Below, piece by piece: positions 51,772 through 60,872 of a stretch of DNA of 64,000 bases. Each line of letters starts with the position of its first letter. The stretch's first letter is position 1. Source of the stretch: Lachnospiraceae bacterium (GTDB lineage: Bacteria > Bacillota > Clostridia > Lachnospirales > Lachnospiraceae); assembly GCA_024698145.1 (NCBI GenBank), contig JAILRO010000045.1, forward strand, positions 1 through 64,000, written 5' to 3'. The notes under the pieces are model-generated. The model was not told the origin of the DNA, made no database searches, and saw only the letters and a program-made list of their open reading frames with translations. The position numbers were made by a program, and so were the translations under genes.

Positions 51772-52845
51772 TTATTTGCTGTGATTAACAACGCTAAAGT
51801 AAGGGTTGTTATAGATTGAAAAATTGCAAAGATCATAGACAAGCCCTGTTTTGTTACAAGCATAATTGAAGCTTAATTGGTCGCGAGTACTTTCGTTAAG
51901 TACTTCATTCCACCAAGTATCCATCGTTGATTTAAGTAAAGAATCAGAATGTAGTCTGAATAACACACAACTATCTATGAGGCCGTTGTGTTCGGGATAG
52001 TTTTCGTCTCTATATTTTTGCACTTGTTTCTCTATGTCTTTGGAAATGCCTTTGCCTTCTGACAAACATTTTTCTGCTTCGTCATATATGCAGTCACGTT
52101 CATAATGTGGCATACATAAAATTGGTGAATCAAGGTGATAGCGATCAACTATTTCGCTTAAATCCCCACATATTTGTATTTTTCCGTCAACCCAGATACT
52201 GAAATCATATTCTCCCAAATAATTGGTGCATAAAATCTTGTGCTTTCGTGCAAGACGAATTGGGTCAAGATTATCAGGGTTTTCTATTATGCGAATCTGC
52301 CAAACGTCTGATGTGATTTTTTCGTTGTCTGTAAAACAAATATAATCCATTTTGTCATTAACATATTCCGGCTCAGCTAAATTATCATATCCACCGGTTA
52401 TAGCGGTATACACGACGCCTGACCCGGTAAATCTATTTGTGTGCGGAAGCAGTTTGTTTATGTGTTTTTCCCATTGATGACGCGTGTATATATCATGACG
52501 ATTTATTAGTTGATTGTATTCTAAAGTACCGGCCCAACTTAATTCCAAGTTAATAAATGATTCTAGCTGTGAAAGGATTATTATAAGCAGATTCGAACAC
52601 ATGTCTCGGTTTCCGGACTGTGAGGCAATTTCAAATAGAGAAAATGTGTTATTAATGCTTTGTTGAAAGGATGGCATTGGGTCAAAATAACCGCTTGATG
52701 AAGAAATGCTATTATTAATCAAATCATTTAAATCGTACAGTGATAAAGATTTTACGTCGATTTGGTTGTTATTTATCTTTTCAACTAGTTTTACAATATG
52801 ATTTGCTATTTTATCATATATTTGTTGAAGTGAGTATTGATCCAT
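51772..52845 (-). CDS. DUF616/TOD1-type glycosyltransferase
   Basis: A 357-residue protein. Its last 215 residues look like the DUF616 glycosyltransferase family: VVYTAITGGYDNLAEPEYV, DYICFTDNEKITSDVWQI, KILCTNYLGEYDFSIWVDGKI and CVLFRLHSDSLLKSTMD. The first 140 residues form a separate helical domain (VEKINNNQIDVKSLSLYDL). It is transcribed leftward, 25 bases after the methyltransferase gene, and is probably one of the sugar transferases for a flagellin-linked or surface glycan. The acceptor and donor are unknown. Confidence 0.78.
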   Translation of the reverse strand: MDQYSLQQIYDKIANHIVKLVEKINNNQIDVKSLSLYDLNDLINNSISSSSGYFDPMPSFQQSINNTFSLFEIASQSGNRDMCSNLLIIILSQLESFINLELSWAGTLEYNQLINRHDIYTRHQWEKHINKLLPHTNRFTGSGVVYTAITGGYDNLAEPEYVNDKMDYICFTDNEKITSDVWQIRIIENPDNLDPIRLARKHKILCTNYLGEYDFSIWVDGKIQICGDLSEIVDRYHLDSPILCMPHYERDCIYDEAEKCLSEGKGISKDIEKQVQKYRDENYPEHNGLIDSCVLFRLHSDSLLKSTMDTWWNEVLNESTRDQLSFNYACNKTGLVYDLCNFSIYNNPYFSVVNHSK

Positions 52846-52870
52846 ATAGTATTACCTCGTATTATTTTTA

Positions 52871-53614
52871 TTACATGCTACACATGAAAGCCAAGTCTTT
52901 AGATACGATTAGACCTGTCCCTTTTTCACCTTGGTAAATTGTACTGGAGTGTGGAATATTACTTTCCGAAAGGGTGGATTTGATAAGGTTAAAAGTATTT
53001 TCTTCTCCTAACCTGTCACAATCATCTAAAAGAATAACAAAGCGCTCATTTAAGCATTCAGGCAATATATTAAATATGTCAATTCTAGAGTATTCAGGAT
53101 CGTTAAAGCCGTAGGGGCCGTCTATGCATATGAAATCATATTTTTTATCTTTGAACTTTTCATAAAAGCCATTATATATAATTACGTCGGTTGGTGCCTC
53201 ACCTAAATTAATGGATGCTTCGACTATTGGTAATTGAACTACATGAGTGGTTTTTGGTAGCTCAAAATGATTACAGAAAAATGAAATCCATTCTGGGTCG
53301 TGTTCTACAACTTCATGTATACAGGATGAATGCTTGTGATTGTATAATCCTATCATTTTGGTGGATTGCCCCATGCCCATTTCAAGAATGTTGTTGGGCT
53401 TTAATTCATCGAGAATTCTATATAATACGTATAGAGCAGGGTATCCTAGAGCACCGCGTCCCGGAGAGAAAGGAAAGTTTTTCGGTAGCCATGAACTGCC
53501 TTTGATTGTGTCGTGAAAAACCTGAGAAAATATCAATTCTTGGTTCTGATTATAAATTGAATGCTGATTACTGATAAGTGATTCGATATATATATCCAAT
53601 TCTGTATTGTTCAT
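52871..53614 (-). CDS. class I SAM-dependent methyltransferase-like protein
   Basis: A 247-residue Rossmann-fold protein. ILEMGMGQSTKMIGLYNH (about 74-91) is the SAM-binding loop, and YDFICIDGPYGFNDPEYSRID is a metal/substrate region seen in glycan O-methyltransferases. The start has AACAGGAGG upstream and a promoter at 53656-53684. It heads a two-gene minus-strand unit with the DUF616 gene, inserted between pseB and the third flagellin. Confidence 0.7.
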   Translation of the reverse strand: MNNTELDIYIESLISNQHSIYNQNQELIFSQVFHDTIKGSSWLPKNFPFSPGRGALGYPALYVLYRILDELKPNNILEMGMGQSTKMIGLYNHKHSSCIHEVVEHDPEWISFFCNHFELPKTTHVVQLPIVEASINLGEAPTDVIIYNGFYEKFKDKKYDFICIDGPYGFNDPEYSRIDIFNILPECLNERFVILLDDCDRLGEENTFNLIKSTLSESNIPHSSTIYQGEKGTGLIVSKDLAFMCSM

Positions 53615-53655
53615 TACAAAATCCTCCTGTTTTGCACGTGTATTTACTACTTTAT

Positions 53656-53684
53656 ATTATACATTTTGTTGGTGAGAAAATAAA
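53656..53684 (-). promoter_or_regulatory. promoter of the minus-strand methyltransferase unit
   Basis: TTTATT, 17 bases, TATAAT. Good -10, weak -35. It is back to back with the flagellin sigma-28 promoter. Confidence 0.45.
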
Positions 53685-53720
53685 CATTAAATAAAAATAA
53701 TAAAAAAATTAAAAAAGATA

Positions 53721-53747
53721 TAAAGTATATTTTTTTAACGCCGATAA
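53721..53747 (+). promoter_or_regulatory. sigma-28 promoter of the third flagellin
   Basis: TAAA (53721-53724), 15 bases, GCCGATAA (53740-53747): a perfect flagellar sigma promoter. The start near 53755 gives a leader of about 107 bases. Confidence 0.88.
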
Positions 53748-53769
53748 TATAAGTGTAAATGATAATAGC

Positions 53770-53854
53770 CCTTGCGATACAGGATGTTGGTAAGATATAA
53801 TCTTAGCATAATGTCGCAAGGAAAATAAAAAAGCGACATTATAGTCAAGGAGGA
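53770..53854 (+). promoter_or_regulatory. structured CsrA-target leader of the third flagellin
   Basis: Three GGA sites are visible: ACAGGATGT (53779-53787, the CsrA consensus core), AAGGA (53818-53822) in the loop of ATGTCGC/GCGACAT (53811-53817 with 53833-53839), and CAAGGAGGA (53846-53854) over the ribosome site. CCTTGCGA (53770-53777) can instead pair with TCGCAAGG (53814-53821), hiding the middle site. The two stems exclude each other because they share 53814-53817. A small hairpin TAAGAT-ATA-ATCTTA lies between. This could work as a FliW/CsrA-responsive switch. Confidence 0.6.
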
Positions 53855-53861
53855 TAAGATT

Positions 53862-54686
53862 ATGGTAGTACAACACAATATGCAGGCAGTAAATGCAAAC
53901 AGAATGCTTGGAGGAAATGTAAAGGCAGTAGCTAAGAACACAGAGAAACTTTCATCAGGTTATAAAGTTAACCGTGCAGCTGATGATGCAGCTGGACTTT
54001 CAATTTCAGAGAAGATGAGAAATCAGATTAGAGGTTTGAATCAGGCAGTATCTAATGCAGAGGATGGTCAGTATTTGATTCAGACAGCAGAAGGTAATAT
54101 GAATGAGATTCATTCAATACTTCAGCGTATGGGAGAACTTGCTACAAAGGCAGCCAATGATGTAAATGCAACAGAAGATCGTACATCAATCAGCGATGAG
54201 ATGAAGCAGTTGCAGGCGGAGATAGATTCGATTGCAAGTAAAGCAGCATTTAATGGAACTAAGTTGCTTGATGGTTCTATGAGCACTGGAAAATATTTGC
54301 AGGTTGGTGCAAATGCCGGTGAGAATATGACAGTTTCAATTGCACAGCTTAATACTACAGGAATAGGCTTAAATGGAGATGCTAACATATCTGTTTCTAC
54401 TCATGCCGATGCATCTAATACGATGTCAAACATCACAAAGGCAATTAAGTGTATTTCTGCACAGAGATCTAAACTTGGTGCTATTCAGAATCGTCTTGAT
54501 TATACAATTAACAATTTGGAGAATTACTCTGAGAACCTTACAGCATCTGAATCTAACATTCGTGATACAGATATGGCTACTGAGATGGTTGCATACTCTA
54601 AGAATCAGATTCTTCAGCAGGCTGCACAGTCTATGCTTTCACAGGCTAACCAGTCGACTCAGGGAGTTATGTCATTACTTCAGTAA
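53862..54686 (+). CDS. flagellin (third copy, short form)
   Basis: A compact 274-residue flagellin. Its N-terminal 115 or so residues are identical to the copy at 38382; differences lie in the short variable region (around 118-185, e.g. LDGSMSTGKYLQ against LNGDMASGKYLQ) and a few C-terminal positions. The odd cysteine (AIKCISAQ) is also kept. It has its own sigma-28 promoter, CsrA-type leader and terminator. It sits in the middle of the glycan island, directly before glycosyltransferase and Maf genes. Confidence 0.97.
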   Translation: MVVQHNMQAVNANRMLGGNVKAVAKNTEKLSSGYKVNRAADDAAGLSISEKMRNQIRGLNQAVSNAEDGQYLIQTAEGNMNEIHSILQRMGELATKAANDVNATEDRTSISDEMKQLQAEIDSIASKAAFNGTKLLDGSMSTGKYLQVGANAGENMTVSIAQLNTTGIGLNGDANISVSTHADASNTMSNITKAIKCISAQRSKLGAIQNRLDYTINNLENYSENLTASESNIRDTDMATEMVAYSKNQILQQAAQSMLSQANQSTQGVMSLLQ

Positions 54687-54704
54687 TTATAATAGAAGCA
54701 TTAA

Positions 54705-54743
54705 AGCCCTTAACAGTTATAGCTGTTAAGGGCTATTGTTTTT
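54705..54743 (+). terminator. terminator after the third flagellin
   Basis: A 12-pair stem (54705-54716 with 54723-54734) followed by ATTGTTTTTTC. Confidence 0.88.
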
Positions 54744-54745
54744 TC

Positions 54746-54775
54746 TTGGAAGATAATAGTGGGATATGTTATAAT
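54746..54775 (+). promoter_or_regulatory. promoter of the CgeB-like/GT/maf operon
   Basis: TTGGAA, 18 bases, TATAAT with TG one base before the -10 box (extended -10). Confidence 0.55.
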
Positions 54776-54809
54776 GTGATTATATTTAAAAGAGGAATTG
54801 GACCGGGAA

Positions 54810-55982
54810 ATGAAGATTTTATACGTGGATTACAACATGTTTGGTAAAAATGATATAATAGATGCATTTTGCGAATTGGGATTTGATGTCGATGTTGAAG
54901 ATTGTCCAATTAAGCATGGTGAAGAATCGGTCAAAACATTGCAAGAACTAAAAAGGCTTATTTCCCAATTTAATTACAGTTTTGTTTTCTCGTCTAATTA
55001 TTATCCAGGCTTGTCAGATATATGTGAATCTTCCAAAGTGAAATACATTTCGTGGACATACGATAGCCCGAGAATTGCTTTGTATGATAAAAGTATTAAT
55101 AATCAATGTAATTATGCTTTTGTTTTTGACAGTGCAGAATGCATAAAACTTAGAAAAAAAGGAGCAACTAGAGTTTTTTATATGCCTCTGGGGGTTAATG
55201 TTAATAGAATTGATAGAGTAGGGATAAGTGACAAAGACAGAGAGGTGTTTGGAGCAGATGTGAGTTTGGTTGCATCTCTTTATAATGAAGAACACAATTT
55301 ATATGATCGAATCTATGAGAGACTAAGTGACTATAATAAAGGTATGTTTGATGCCTTGATACAATGTCAGAAATACATATTTGGAGGGTTTATTCAGGAG
55401 GAAGTTTTAGATGGCAATATGGTTGAGGCGCTGTATAAAGCAATGCCATATGCAATTTCAGAAGGTAGCTTGGCAGATCTTGAATATGTATATGCAAATT
55501 ATTTCCTGGCCAGAAAGACTGCAACGTGTCAAAGGATGGATTTTATAAGAAGAATTGCAAAACATTTTGACATGAAAGTATACTCTCCTGGTAATTTAGA
55601 GGGTATACCGTTTGTAAAACATATGGGTGTTGTTGATTATAACACTGATATGAATAAGGTTTTTAAGCTGAGTAAAATTAATCTTAATATAACGTTGCCA
55701 TCAATACAAACGGGTATTCCGCTAAGAGCATTGGATATTATGGGGGCTGGCGGATTCTTACTTACAGATTATAGACCTGATTTTGAGGGTTTGTTCGAAC
55801 CTGGGGAAGATTTTGTATATTATACATCCATTGATGATGCAATTGAAAAAATATATTATTATATCGAACATGAGGACGAGAGAATTAATATTGCTGAGAA
55901 CGGAAAGAATAAAGTTGAAATAGGCTTTACATATGCTAAAAGATTAACAGACATGTTACAGATTGCAGGTTTTGATATTTAA
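54810..55982 (+). CDS. CgeB-like glycosyltransferase
   Basis: A 390-residue GT-B fold protein. The N-terminal half (ILYVDYNMFGKNDIIDAF; ISWTYDSPR) matches the DUF3880/CgeB start; the C-terminal glycosyltransferase domain has LNITLPSIQTGIPLRALDIMGAGG-type and DYRPDFEGLFEPGEDFVYY blocks near 295-335. CgeB-type enzymes glycosylate spore or flagellar proteins and glycans. ATG 54810 is preferred to TTG 54798, which would lie on top of AGAGGA. It begins a three-gene operon with the next glycosyltransferase and a Maf gene. Confidence 0.85.
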   Translation: MKILYVDYNMFGKNDIIDAFCELGFDVDVEDCPIKHGEESVKTLQELKRLISQFNYSFVFSSNYYPGLSDICESSKVKYISWTYDSPRIALYDKSINNQCNYAFVFDSAECIKLRKKGATRVFYMPLGVNVNRIDRVGISDKDREVFGADVSLVASLYNEEHNLYDRIYERLSDYNKGMFDALIQCQKYIFGGFIQEEVLDGNMVEALYKAMPYAISEGSLADLEYVYANYFLARKTATCQRMDFIRRIAKHFDMKVYSPGNLEGIPFVKHMGVVDYNTDMNKVFKLSKINLNITLPSIQTGIPLRALDIMGAGGFLLTDYRPDFEGLFEPGEDFVYYTSIDDAIEKIYYYIEHEDERINIAENGKNKVEIGFTYAKRLTDMLQIAGFDI

Positions 55983-56006
55983 ATTGGGAGAGGGAAAACA
56001 AGTAAT

Positions 56007-57359
56007 ATGGATATTGATTATTCAATTCGACGAATTAAAGAAATAAGACAACATTTTGTTGAAGAGATTTGGTCGTTATTAGAAAAGGGCATGTATAATG
56101 ATGCTTACAATGTTTTTAGAAATGAAGTGAGTAATGGGACTGATATAAAAGAAGAATGGCTGTCAACGGAAATAGTTATATTTGATATTGCGTTCGCAAT
56201 ATGTAAAAAAACAGAAGATATAATCGATGAAAACATTTTCACACGCGTCTCAACATTTGAAGACTTGAAAAAAGTCATTATGCTTGGGAAAAGGTTTTTA
56301 AGAAGATTTGAGAATGAAGTTAGTATAGAAGATGAGCAGACGTTTATAGAATATGTTGAAAAGTACAAAGTCGATGAAAATACCATATGTGAATTGATTA
56401 GGAGATTTATAAATAATACCGGGAAGGTTTCTAATGCTGTAGCAAAAAGTCTTTTCAATAATAAAAAATATGACATGGTACTTCCTCTTTTAATAAAAGA
56501 ATATATTGGGAAAGAAAAAAATGAATATTATGAAGAAACATGTTATAACCTTGCGCATTACCTTGCGTTATTTGGGGATTTTGTGACGGCTAATGATATA
56601 GTGTCAAGACAGAGTTTCAATACCAAGAGGTATGTGAGTCTTAAGAATCATATAACGCACATGGTTAATAAGGATAATCTTGATGCATGTAAGAAAAGGA
56701 TTTCCTTTATCGTATGCGTAAATGATGAGGATGCCTATAGTGAGTGTGAGTGGTATATCAATAAATTGATTGTGCCGGAAGGATATGATATGGATATAAT
56801 TCCTGTAAGAAATGCTAGGAGTATGTGCAGCGGGTATAATATCGGCATGAATAAATCGGACGCAAGGTATAAGATATATATACATCAAGATGTTTTGTGT
56901 GTTAATAAATATATGTTATACGATATTTTAGAAATCTTCAATGCTGATGGGAATATCGGTCTTATTGGGGTTGCAGGATGTGATCGAATGCCGGAAACAG
57001 GAATGTGGTGGGATGCAAGTAATCAATATTACTACATTTATCAGGATACTGGCATTGGAACGGTATGTAGAATAACCGACGGAATAAATGCTGGAATATA
57101 TGAAACCGTGGATGTAATTGATGGGGTTCTGATGGCGACGTCAAAAGATGTTGGATGGAGGGAGGATTTATTTAAAGGTTTTCACTTTTATGATATATCT
57201 CAGAGTATGGAGTTTAAACGTAAAGGATATGAAGTGGTAATAGGAAAAACAAGTAATCCGTGGATATTGCATGATGAAAAGGTTGATAAGTTTTTGGATA
57301 GTGACTACGAGGTGGCGAAGACAGTATTTTTGAAAGAATATGAGGAGAATATAGGTTGA
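56007..57359 (+). CDS. GT2-type glycosyltransferase with N-terminal helical domain
   Basis: A 450-residue protein. The first 220 residues are helical and tetratricopeptide-like (KYDMVLPLLIKEYIGKEK, NLAHYLALFGDFVTANDIV). The last 215 residues look like a GT-A glycosyltransferase: RISFIVCVNDEDAYSECEWYI, YKIYIHQDVLCVNKYMLYDI, then a substrate region with VDVIDGVLMATSKDVGWRED. The typical DXD is represented by the HQDV block. It overlaps the following maf start by four bases (TTGA), implying coupled translation. Donor and acceptor unknown. Confidence 0.78.
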   Translation: MDIDYSIRRIKEIRQHFVEEIWSLLEKGMYNDAYNVFRNEVSNGTDIKEEWLSTEIVIFDIAFAICKKTEDIIDENIFTRVSTFEDLKKVIMLGKRFLRRFENEVSIEDEQTFIEYVEKYKVDENTICELIRRFINNTGKVSNAVAKSLFNNKKYDMVLPLLIKEYIGKEKNEYYEETCYNLAHYLALFGDFVTANDIVSRQSFNTKRYVSLKNHITHMVNKDNLDACKKRISFIVCVNDEDAYSECEWYINKLIVPEGYDMDIIPVRNARSMCSGYNIGMNKSDARYKIYIHQDVLCVNKYMLYDILEIFNADGNIGLIGVAGCDRMPETGMWWDASNQYYYIYQDTGIGTVCRITDGINAGIYETVDVIDGVLMATSKDVGWREDLFKGFHFYDISQSMEFKRKGYEVVIGKTSNPWILHDEKVDKFLDSDYEVAKTVFLKEYEENIG

Positions 57360-59035
57360 AGGATTTATTCTATAAAAATGCAGAGTTAATCAGTCGTATA
57401 GAAATATTACAATCGAATATTAATTATCAAAGAGAAACAGCAGCAATCAATGATATTTTTTGGATTGTGACCAACATGCCCGGTATTATTGAAAAAATAG
57501 CAAATAACAATAATTATTTTGCGTCTTTAGGGCTGGTGATTAATTTTGATTTGCTTGCATCTACTTTGGCGGATGTTCTTTCTGCCCAAAAGAATGAAGA
57601 CTTCATAACCTGCTCAGATGTGTTAAATACTCATCTTAAACCCGTTTTGCTGAATGTTCAGGGGCTAATTAGTGGAAATGAGGATATTTTTGAGAACTAT
57701 TTTGACTATAATATGCAAAGATTGTCAGAAAAGGATTCGGTATTATATAGTCAACTACGAGATAGTGATAAATATCACGATGCTTCGCCGTACAAAGATG
57801 ATATATATATGATTGAAAACAGCCAGGTTGGATATGCAACTTTGGCAGTTGCTTCGGGAACAGATACGTTGCGTCTCCACAGCTTTTCAAATCCGATGAT
57901 TTCGTCAAGAGACTTTGTTTGTGATTTTTATAATCCAAGTAAGTCTGATTACATAATTTTTGGACTTGGGCTTGGGTATCATTGTGAAGAGCTTGTGGCA
58001 AAAGATTCTGAGCTTAATATTAAGATAATAGAAAATGATATAGGAATAATCGAACTGGCAATGACATATACCAATATGAATTGGTATTTTAATAATAAAG
58101 ATGTTGAGATAATATATGATCCGGATTTCAAAGAGTTAGGAAAGGCTATTGAGGATATTGCCGACAAGCTGATTGCTTTTCACAGACCTTCTGTGAGAAG
58201 AATCAAGAACAGTCAGATAGTCGATATAATAAAACAGCTATGGGTACGAGAGGACTCTGCAAAAATGCAGAGGGATTGGATGGAAAGCAATTTCTTATAC
58301 AATATAAAAAGCTGTAATCATAATATAGATAGTATAAAAGATGATATACATGGAAAAAATGTAATAATTGTAGCGGCAGGACCATCGCTTGATAAGAATA
58401 TAGATTTGCTCAAACCCAAACATGAAGATGTTGTTATTCTCGCCCTTAGTGCAGTATGTAGAAAATTAGTTGACAAGAGTATTGATATGGATTACATAGT
58501 TGTGTCTGACGCTAAGCCTGTGATGAACAAACAATTTGAAGGGATAGAAAGTCTTGATGTCCCAATGCTTGCATTATCCACAACATCAAAAAAAGTAACA
58601 AAGATGTATTCCGGGAATAAATACTTAATGTGTCAGAGTGGTTTTCCATTGGCTGAGAAATATGCAAGGGATAATGATTTGGAGCTTTTTGAAACAGGAG
58701 GCTCTGTTGTCACATTTGCTATTGATTTGAGTGTTCGATTCGGTGCAAAGAAAATAGTGTTTGTCGGTTTGGATTTGGCTTATACAGATAACAAGAACCA
58801 TGCAACTGGAGCGGGTGTAGAGAAAGTTGCTGTGATGGGAGAGGAAATATTGGTCGAAGATGTAAATGGTAATATGGTGGCTACCAATAGACCATTTGAT
58901 ATGTTCAGAAAATGGATAGAAAAACGGATTCGACAAGATGATGTTACAATGCCGATTATTGATGCTTCGGAAGGCGGCGCAAAAATTAAGGGAGCAGAAT
59001 TGCATACGCTTGAAGAAGTAATGGATAGCCTATAA
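57356..59035 (+). CDS. Maf family flagellin glycosyltransferase (DUF115)
   Basis: A 559-residue Maf-type protein with the MptE-like core: VIIVAAGPSLDKNID near 340-354, FETGGSVVTFAIDLSVRFGAKKI and DASEGGAKIKG near the end. The N-terminal 220 residues differ from the other Maf proteins in the window (FGLGLGYHCEELVAKD replaces the usual YGFGxGN block), so it belongs to a separate subgroup. TTG start overlaps the upstream stop; AGGAG is well placed. It ends VMDSL, inside the inverted repeat at 59021-59054. Confidence 0.88.
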   Translation: MKDLFYKNAELISRIEILQSNINYQRETAAINDIFWIVTNMPGIIEKIANNNNYFASLGLVINFDLLASTLADVLSAQKNEDFITCSDVLNTHLKPVLLNVQGLISGNEDIFENYFDYNMQRLSEKDSVLYSQLRDSDKYHDASPYKDDIYMIENSQVGYATLAVASGTDTLRLHSFSNPMISSRDFVCDFYNPSKSDYIIFGLGLGYHCEELVAKDSELNIKIIENDIGIIELAMTYTNMNWYFNNKDVEIIYDPDFKELGKAIEDIADKLIAFHRPSVRRIKNSQIVDIIKQLWVREDSAKMQRDWMESNFLYNIKSCNHNIDSIKDDIHGKNVIIVAAGPSLDKNIDLLKPKHEDVVILALSAVCRKLVDKSIDMDYIVVSDAKPVMNKQFEGIESLDVPMLALSTTSKKVTKMYSGNKYLMCQSGFPLAEKYARDNDLELFETGGSVVTFAIDLSVRFGAKKIVFVGLDLAYTDNKNHATGAGVEKVAVMGEEILVEDVNGNMVATNRPFDMFRKWIEKRIRQDDVTMPIIDASEGGAKIKGAELHTLEEVMDSL

Positions 59036-59054
59036 TTATTTATAGGCTATCCAT
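59021..59054. repeat. perfect inverted repeat joining two convergent maf genes
   Basis: A 15-base perfect inverted repeat (59021-59035 and 59040-59054, 4-base loop) covers the last codons of both convergent maf genes, so each ends with MDSL and a stop. It can fold into a terminator hairpin on either strand; T-rich sequence follows on the plus side. It may also mark a recombination junction. Confidence 0.8.
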
Positions 59055-60872
59055 CATTTTAATAAACATTTCTTTGACGGTTTCGGTTGCTGATGCCATA
59101 TCTGTCAAGTAGTCTTTGATAGTTTTTAATATTTGTCTGTATTCATCATCAGGATTACTACCCGACTCATAAAGAGAGGATAGCATATCGCTTTGAGTAT
59201 CATTTATTACTTTTTCGACAAAGAAACTTTCGTTATATGAGCCGCAGGTGTCAATAATTGAACTAATTTGCTTGTACAACAGCATTACGTTTGGGTCATT
59301 TTGGGTAAGACCATTATTTAGTAAAGTAAAACTCTCGTCTATTAAAGAAATTGCCTTATTCAAATCTGACTTCATACTTTCGAGTGTGGTTATGCTGCCG
59401 ACAAAGTGAGAAGATAAAACGCTGTGTTTGTCCTCACATATTGCAGGTTCAGTGTTGTGGAGAATTGCTTCGTAGTCAAATGAAACATCTTTATACTCGT
59501 CTACGATTGTATTAAATGGTATATTTTGTGTACCATGAATAAGAGCGCCGCCTTCTGTAGAATTGATTATCAAAAGGCCGGGATTATTTGATGCCATTTG
59601 TTCATACCAGTCGAGGTACAATTTGTAGTCGCTTACGGTATATACTGTATCTCCGTAGTATCCTTCTATCGGGATTCTTTTTCGAGTATCCTTTGAAAGG
59701 TCTGTTTCCCTTCCGGCATGTAGCTTGGTATCTCCAAGAGCAAGGTCTTGACCAATTAATATTAGCTTGGTGTATCCCCATGATAATGCAAGAGTGAAGG
59801 CTAATGTAGATACGGAACCGCCGTTTTCCAAAAAATACATGTGTTGTCCTCCAATTTGAAAAACTGCATCATAATATGCGTTGGAGGACTCGATAAAAAT
59901 AGGCTTTCGTCCAATGACTTTTTCCATACCTTGGTGGGTGAATGCAGAGTCAATTGCGAAGGTGATGTCTTTTAATCTTTCATCTTCAAACAAGGTTAAA
60001 TCCTTAATTGGATCTGCGGCTACTACAAGGTCAGGGATAATATTGTTTGACATGAGGTATGGTAGTGCAGAGTCAACAGCGATAATTAAAAGCTTACCTT
60101 TAACATCCTTAAGTAATAGGCCATTTTTTTCCAAAGACGGTCCGGCGGCAACTAAAACTACAGGTAAATCAGTTGGAAATTTATCTAGAAATTGATCCGT
60201 GCAATTGCATGAATAGGTGTATTTAAGATTAAGTATGTTGTTTTCTGCTTCGGTTTTATTAATTACAGTGCCTGTATAGACAGATGATTTTCTTATAATA
60301 ACTGCATTTTCAAAAGCATGTTGTAAATAATTGCATGCTTCAGGGAAGAGAAACTTATATTTTGGAAGTGAGTCAAAATAAGCACGTTTATAGTTGATTT
60401 CTGTTACCGCGGATTGGAAAAAGCTTTCCACACCATTTGAGTTAATGTTATTAACAATAATGAAAACATTAGGCATAGATAGGATATCTGAAATGTCATA
60501 CTCTTCGATGACATGTTTGAATATTTGTTCAGATGGTTCATAAAAAATAATAGTACATTGAGAGGGGAGTGTTTTAATAATCTCTCTCGCTATTATTCCG
60601 TTTCCCATGCCGTAAAAAAGGAAAACAGAGAAATCACTGATGTCTTTGTATTGTGATGCAAAGTGTTCAGCTTCACGTTCGGGGTTATATGGACTATTCA
60701 TATATTGTCTGTTTTCGTCTTTAATAACTGCCAAAGTAGGCGAATTATTTTTTGCGGCAATCGTTTCGACAGATATATTGCTGACTTGATTGGTGGGGAT
60801 TTCAAGCAGGGCTGACGAGAACGTTGGATATCTTTTTTCTAATATTTCTAAGTTTGAGTTATAGTTATTCAT
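59040..60872 (-). CDS. Maf family flagellin glycosyltransferase (DUF115)
   Basis: A 610-residue Maf of the same subgroup as both halves of the tandem protein at 40714: FYGMGNGIIAREIIKTL near 87-103, LPVVLVAAGPSLEKNGLLLKD near 232-252, ENGGSVSTLAFTLALSWGYTK near 354-374 and NSTEGGALIHGT near 447. The helical tail ends DDEYRQILKTIKDYLTDM. It is the last gene of the neuB-neuC-neuA-maf operon, overlapping neuA by one base (TAATG). This suggests it transfers the CMP-sugar made by that operon. Confidence 0.92.
   Translation of the reverse strand: MNNYNSNLEILEKRYPTFSSALLEIPTNQVSNISVETIAAKNNSPTLAVIKDENRQYMNSPYNPEREAEHFASQYKDISDFSVFLFYGMGNGIIAREIIKTLPSQCTIIFYEPSEQIFKHVIEEYDISDILSMPNVFIIVNNINSNGVESFFQSAVTEINYKRAYFDSLPKYKFLFPEACNYLQHAFENAVIIRKSSVYTGTVINKTEAENNILNLKYTYSCNCTDQFLDKFPTDLPVVLVAAGPSLEKNGLLLKDVKGKLLIIAVDSALPYLMSNNIIPDLVVAADPIKDLTLFEDERLKDITFAIDSAFTHQGMEKVIGRKPIFIESSNAYYDAVFQIGGQHMYFLENGGSVSTLAFTLALSWGYTKLILIGQDLALGDTKLHAGRETDLSKDTRKRIPIEGYYGDTVYTVSDYKLYLDWYEQMASNNPGLLIINSTEGGALIHGTQNIPFNTIVDEYKDVSFDYEAILHNTEPAICEDKHSVLSSHFVGSITTLESMKSDLNKAISLIDESFTLLNNGLTQNDPNVMLLYKQISSIIDTCGSYNESFFVEKVINDTQSDMLSSLYESGSNPDDEYRQILKTIKDYLTDMASATETVKEMFIKMMDSL

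Noticed and set aside
38382-54686. Island between the two flagellins as a mobile element
   Set aside because: No transposase, integrase or target duplication is seen; the direct repeats are functional genes with their own promoters.
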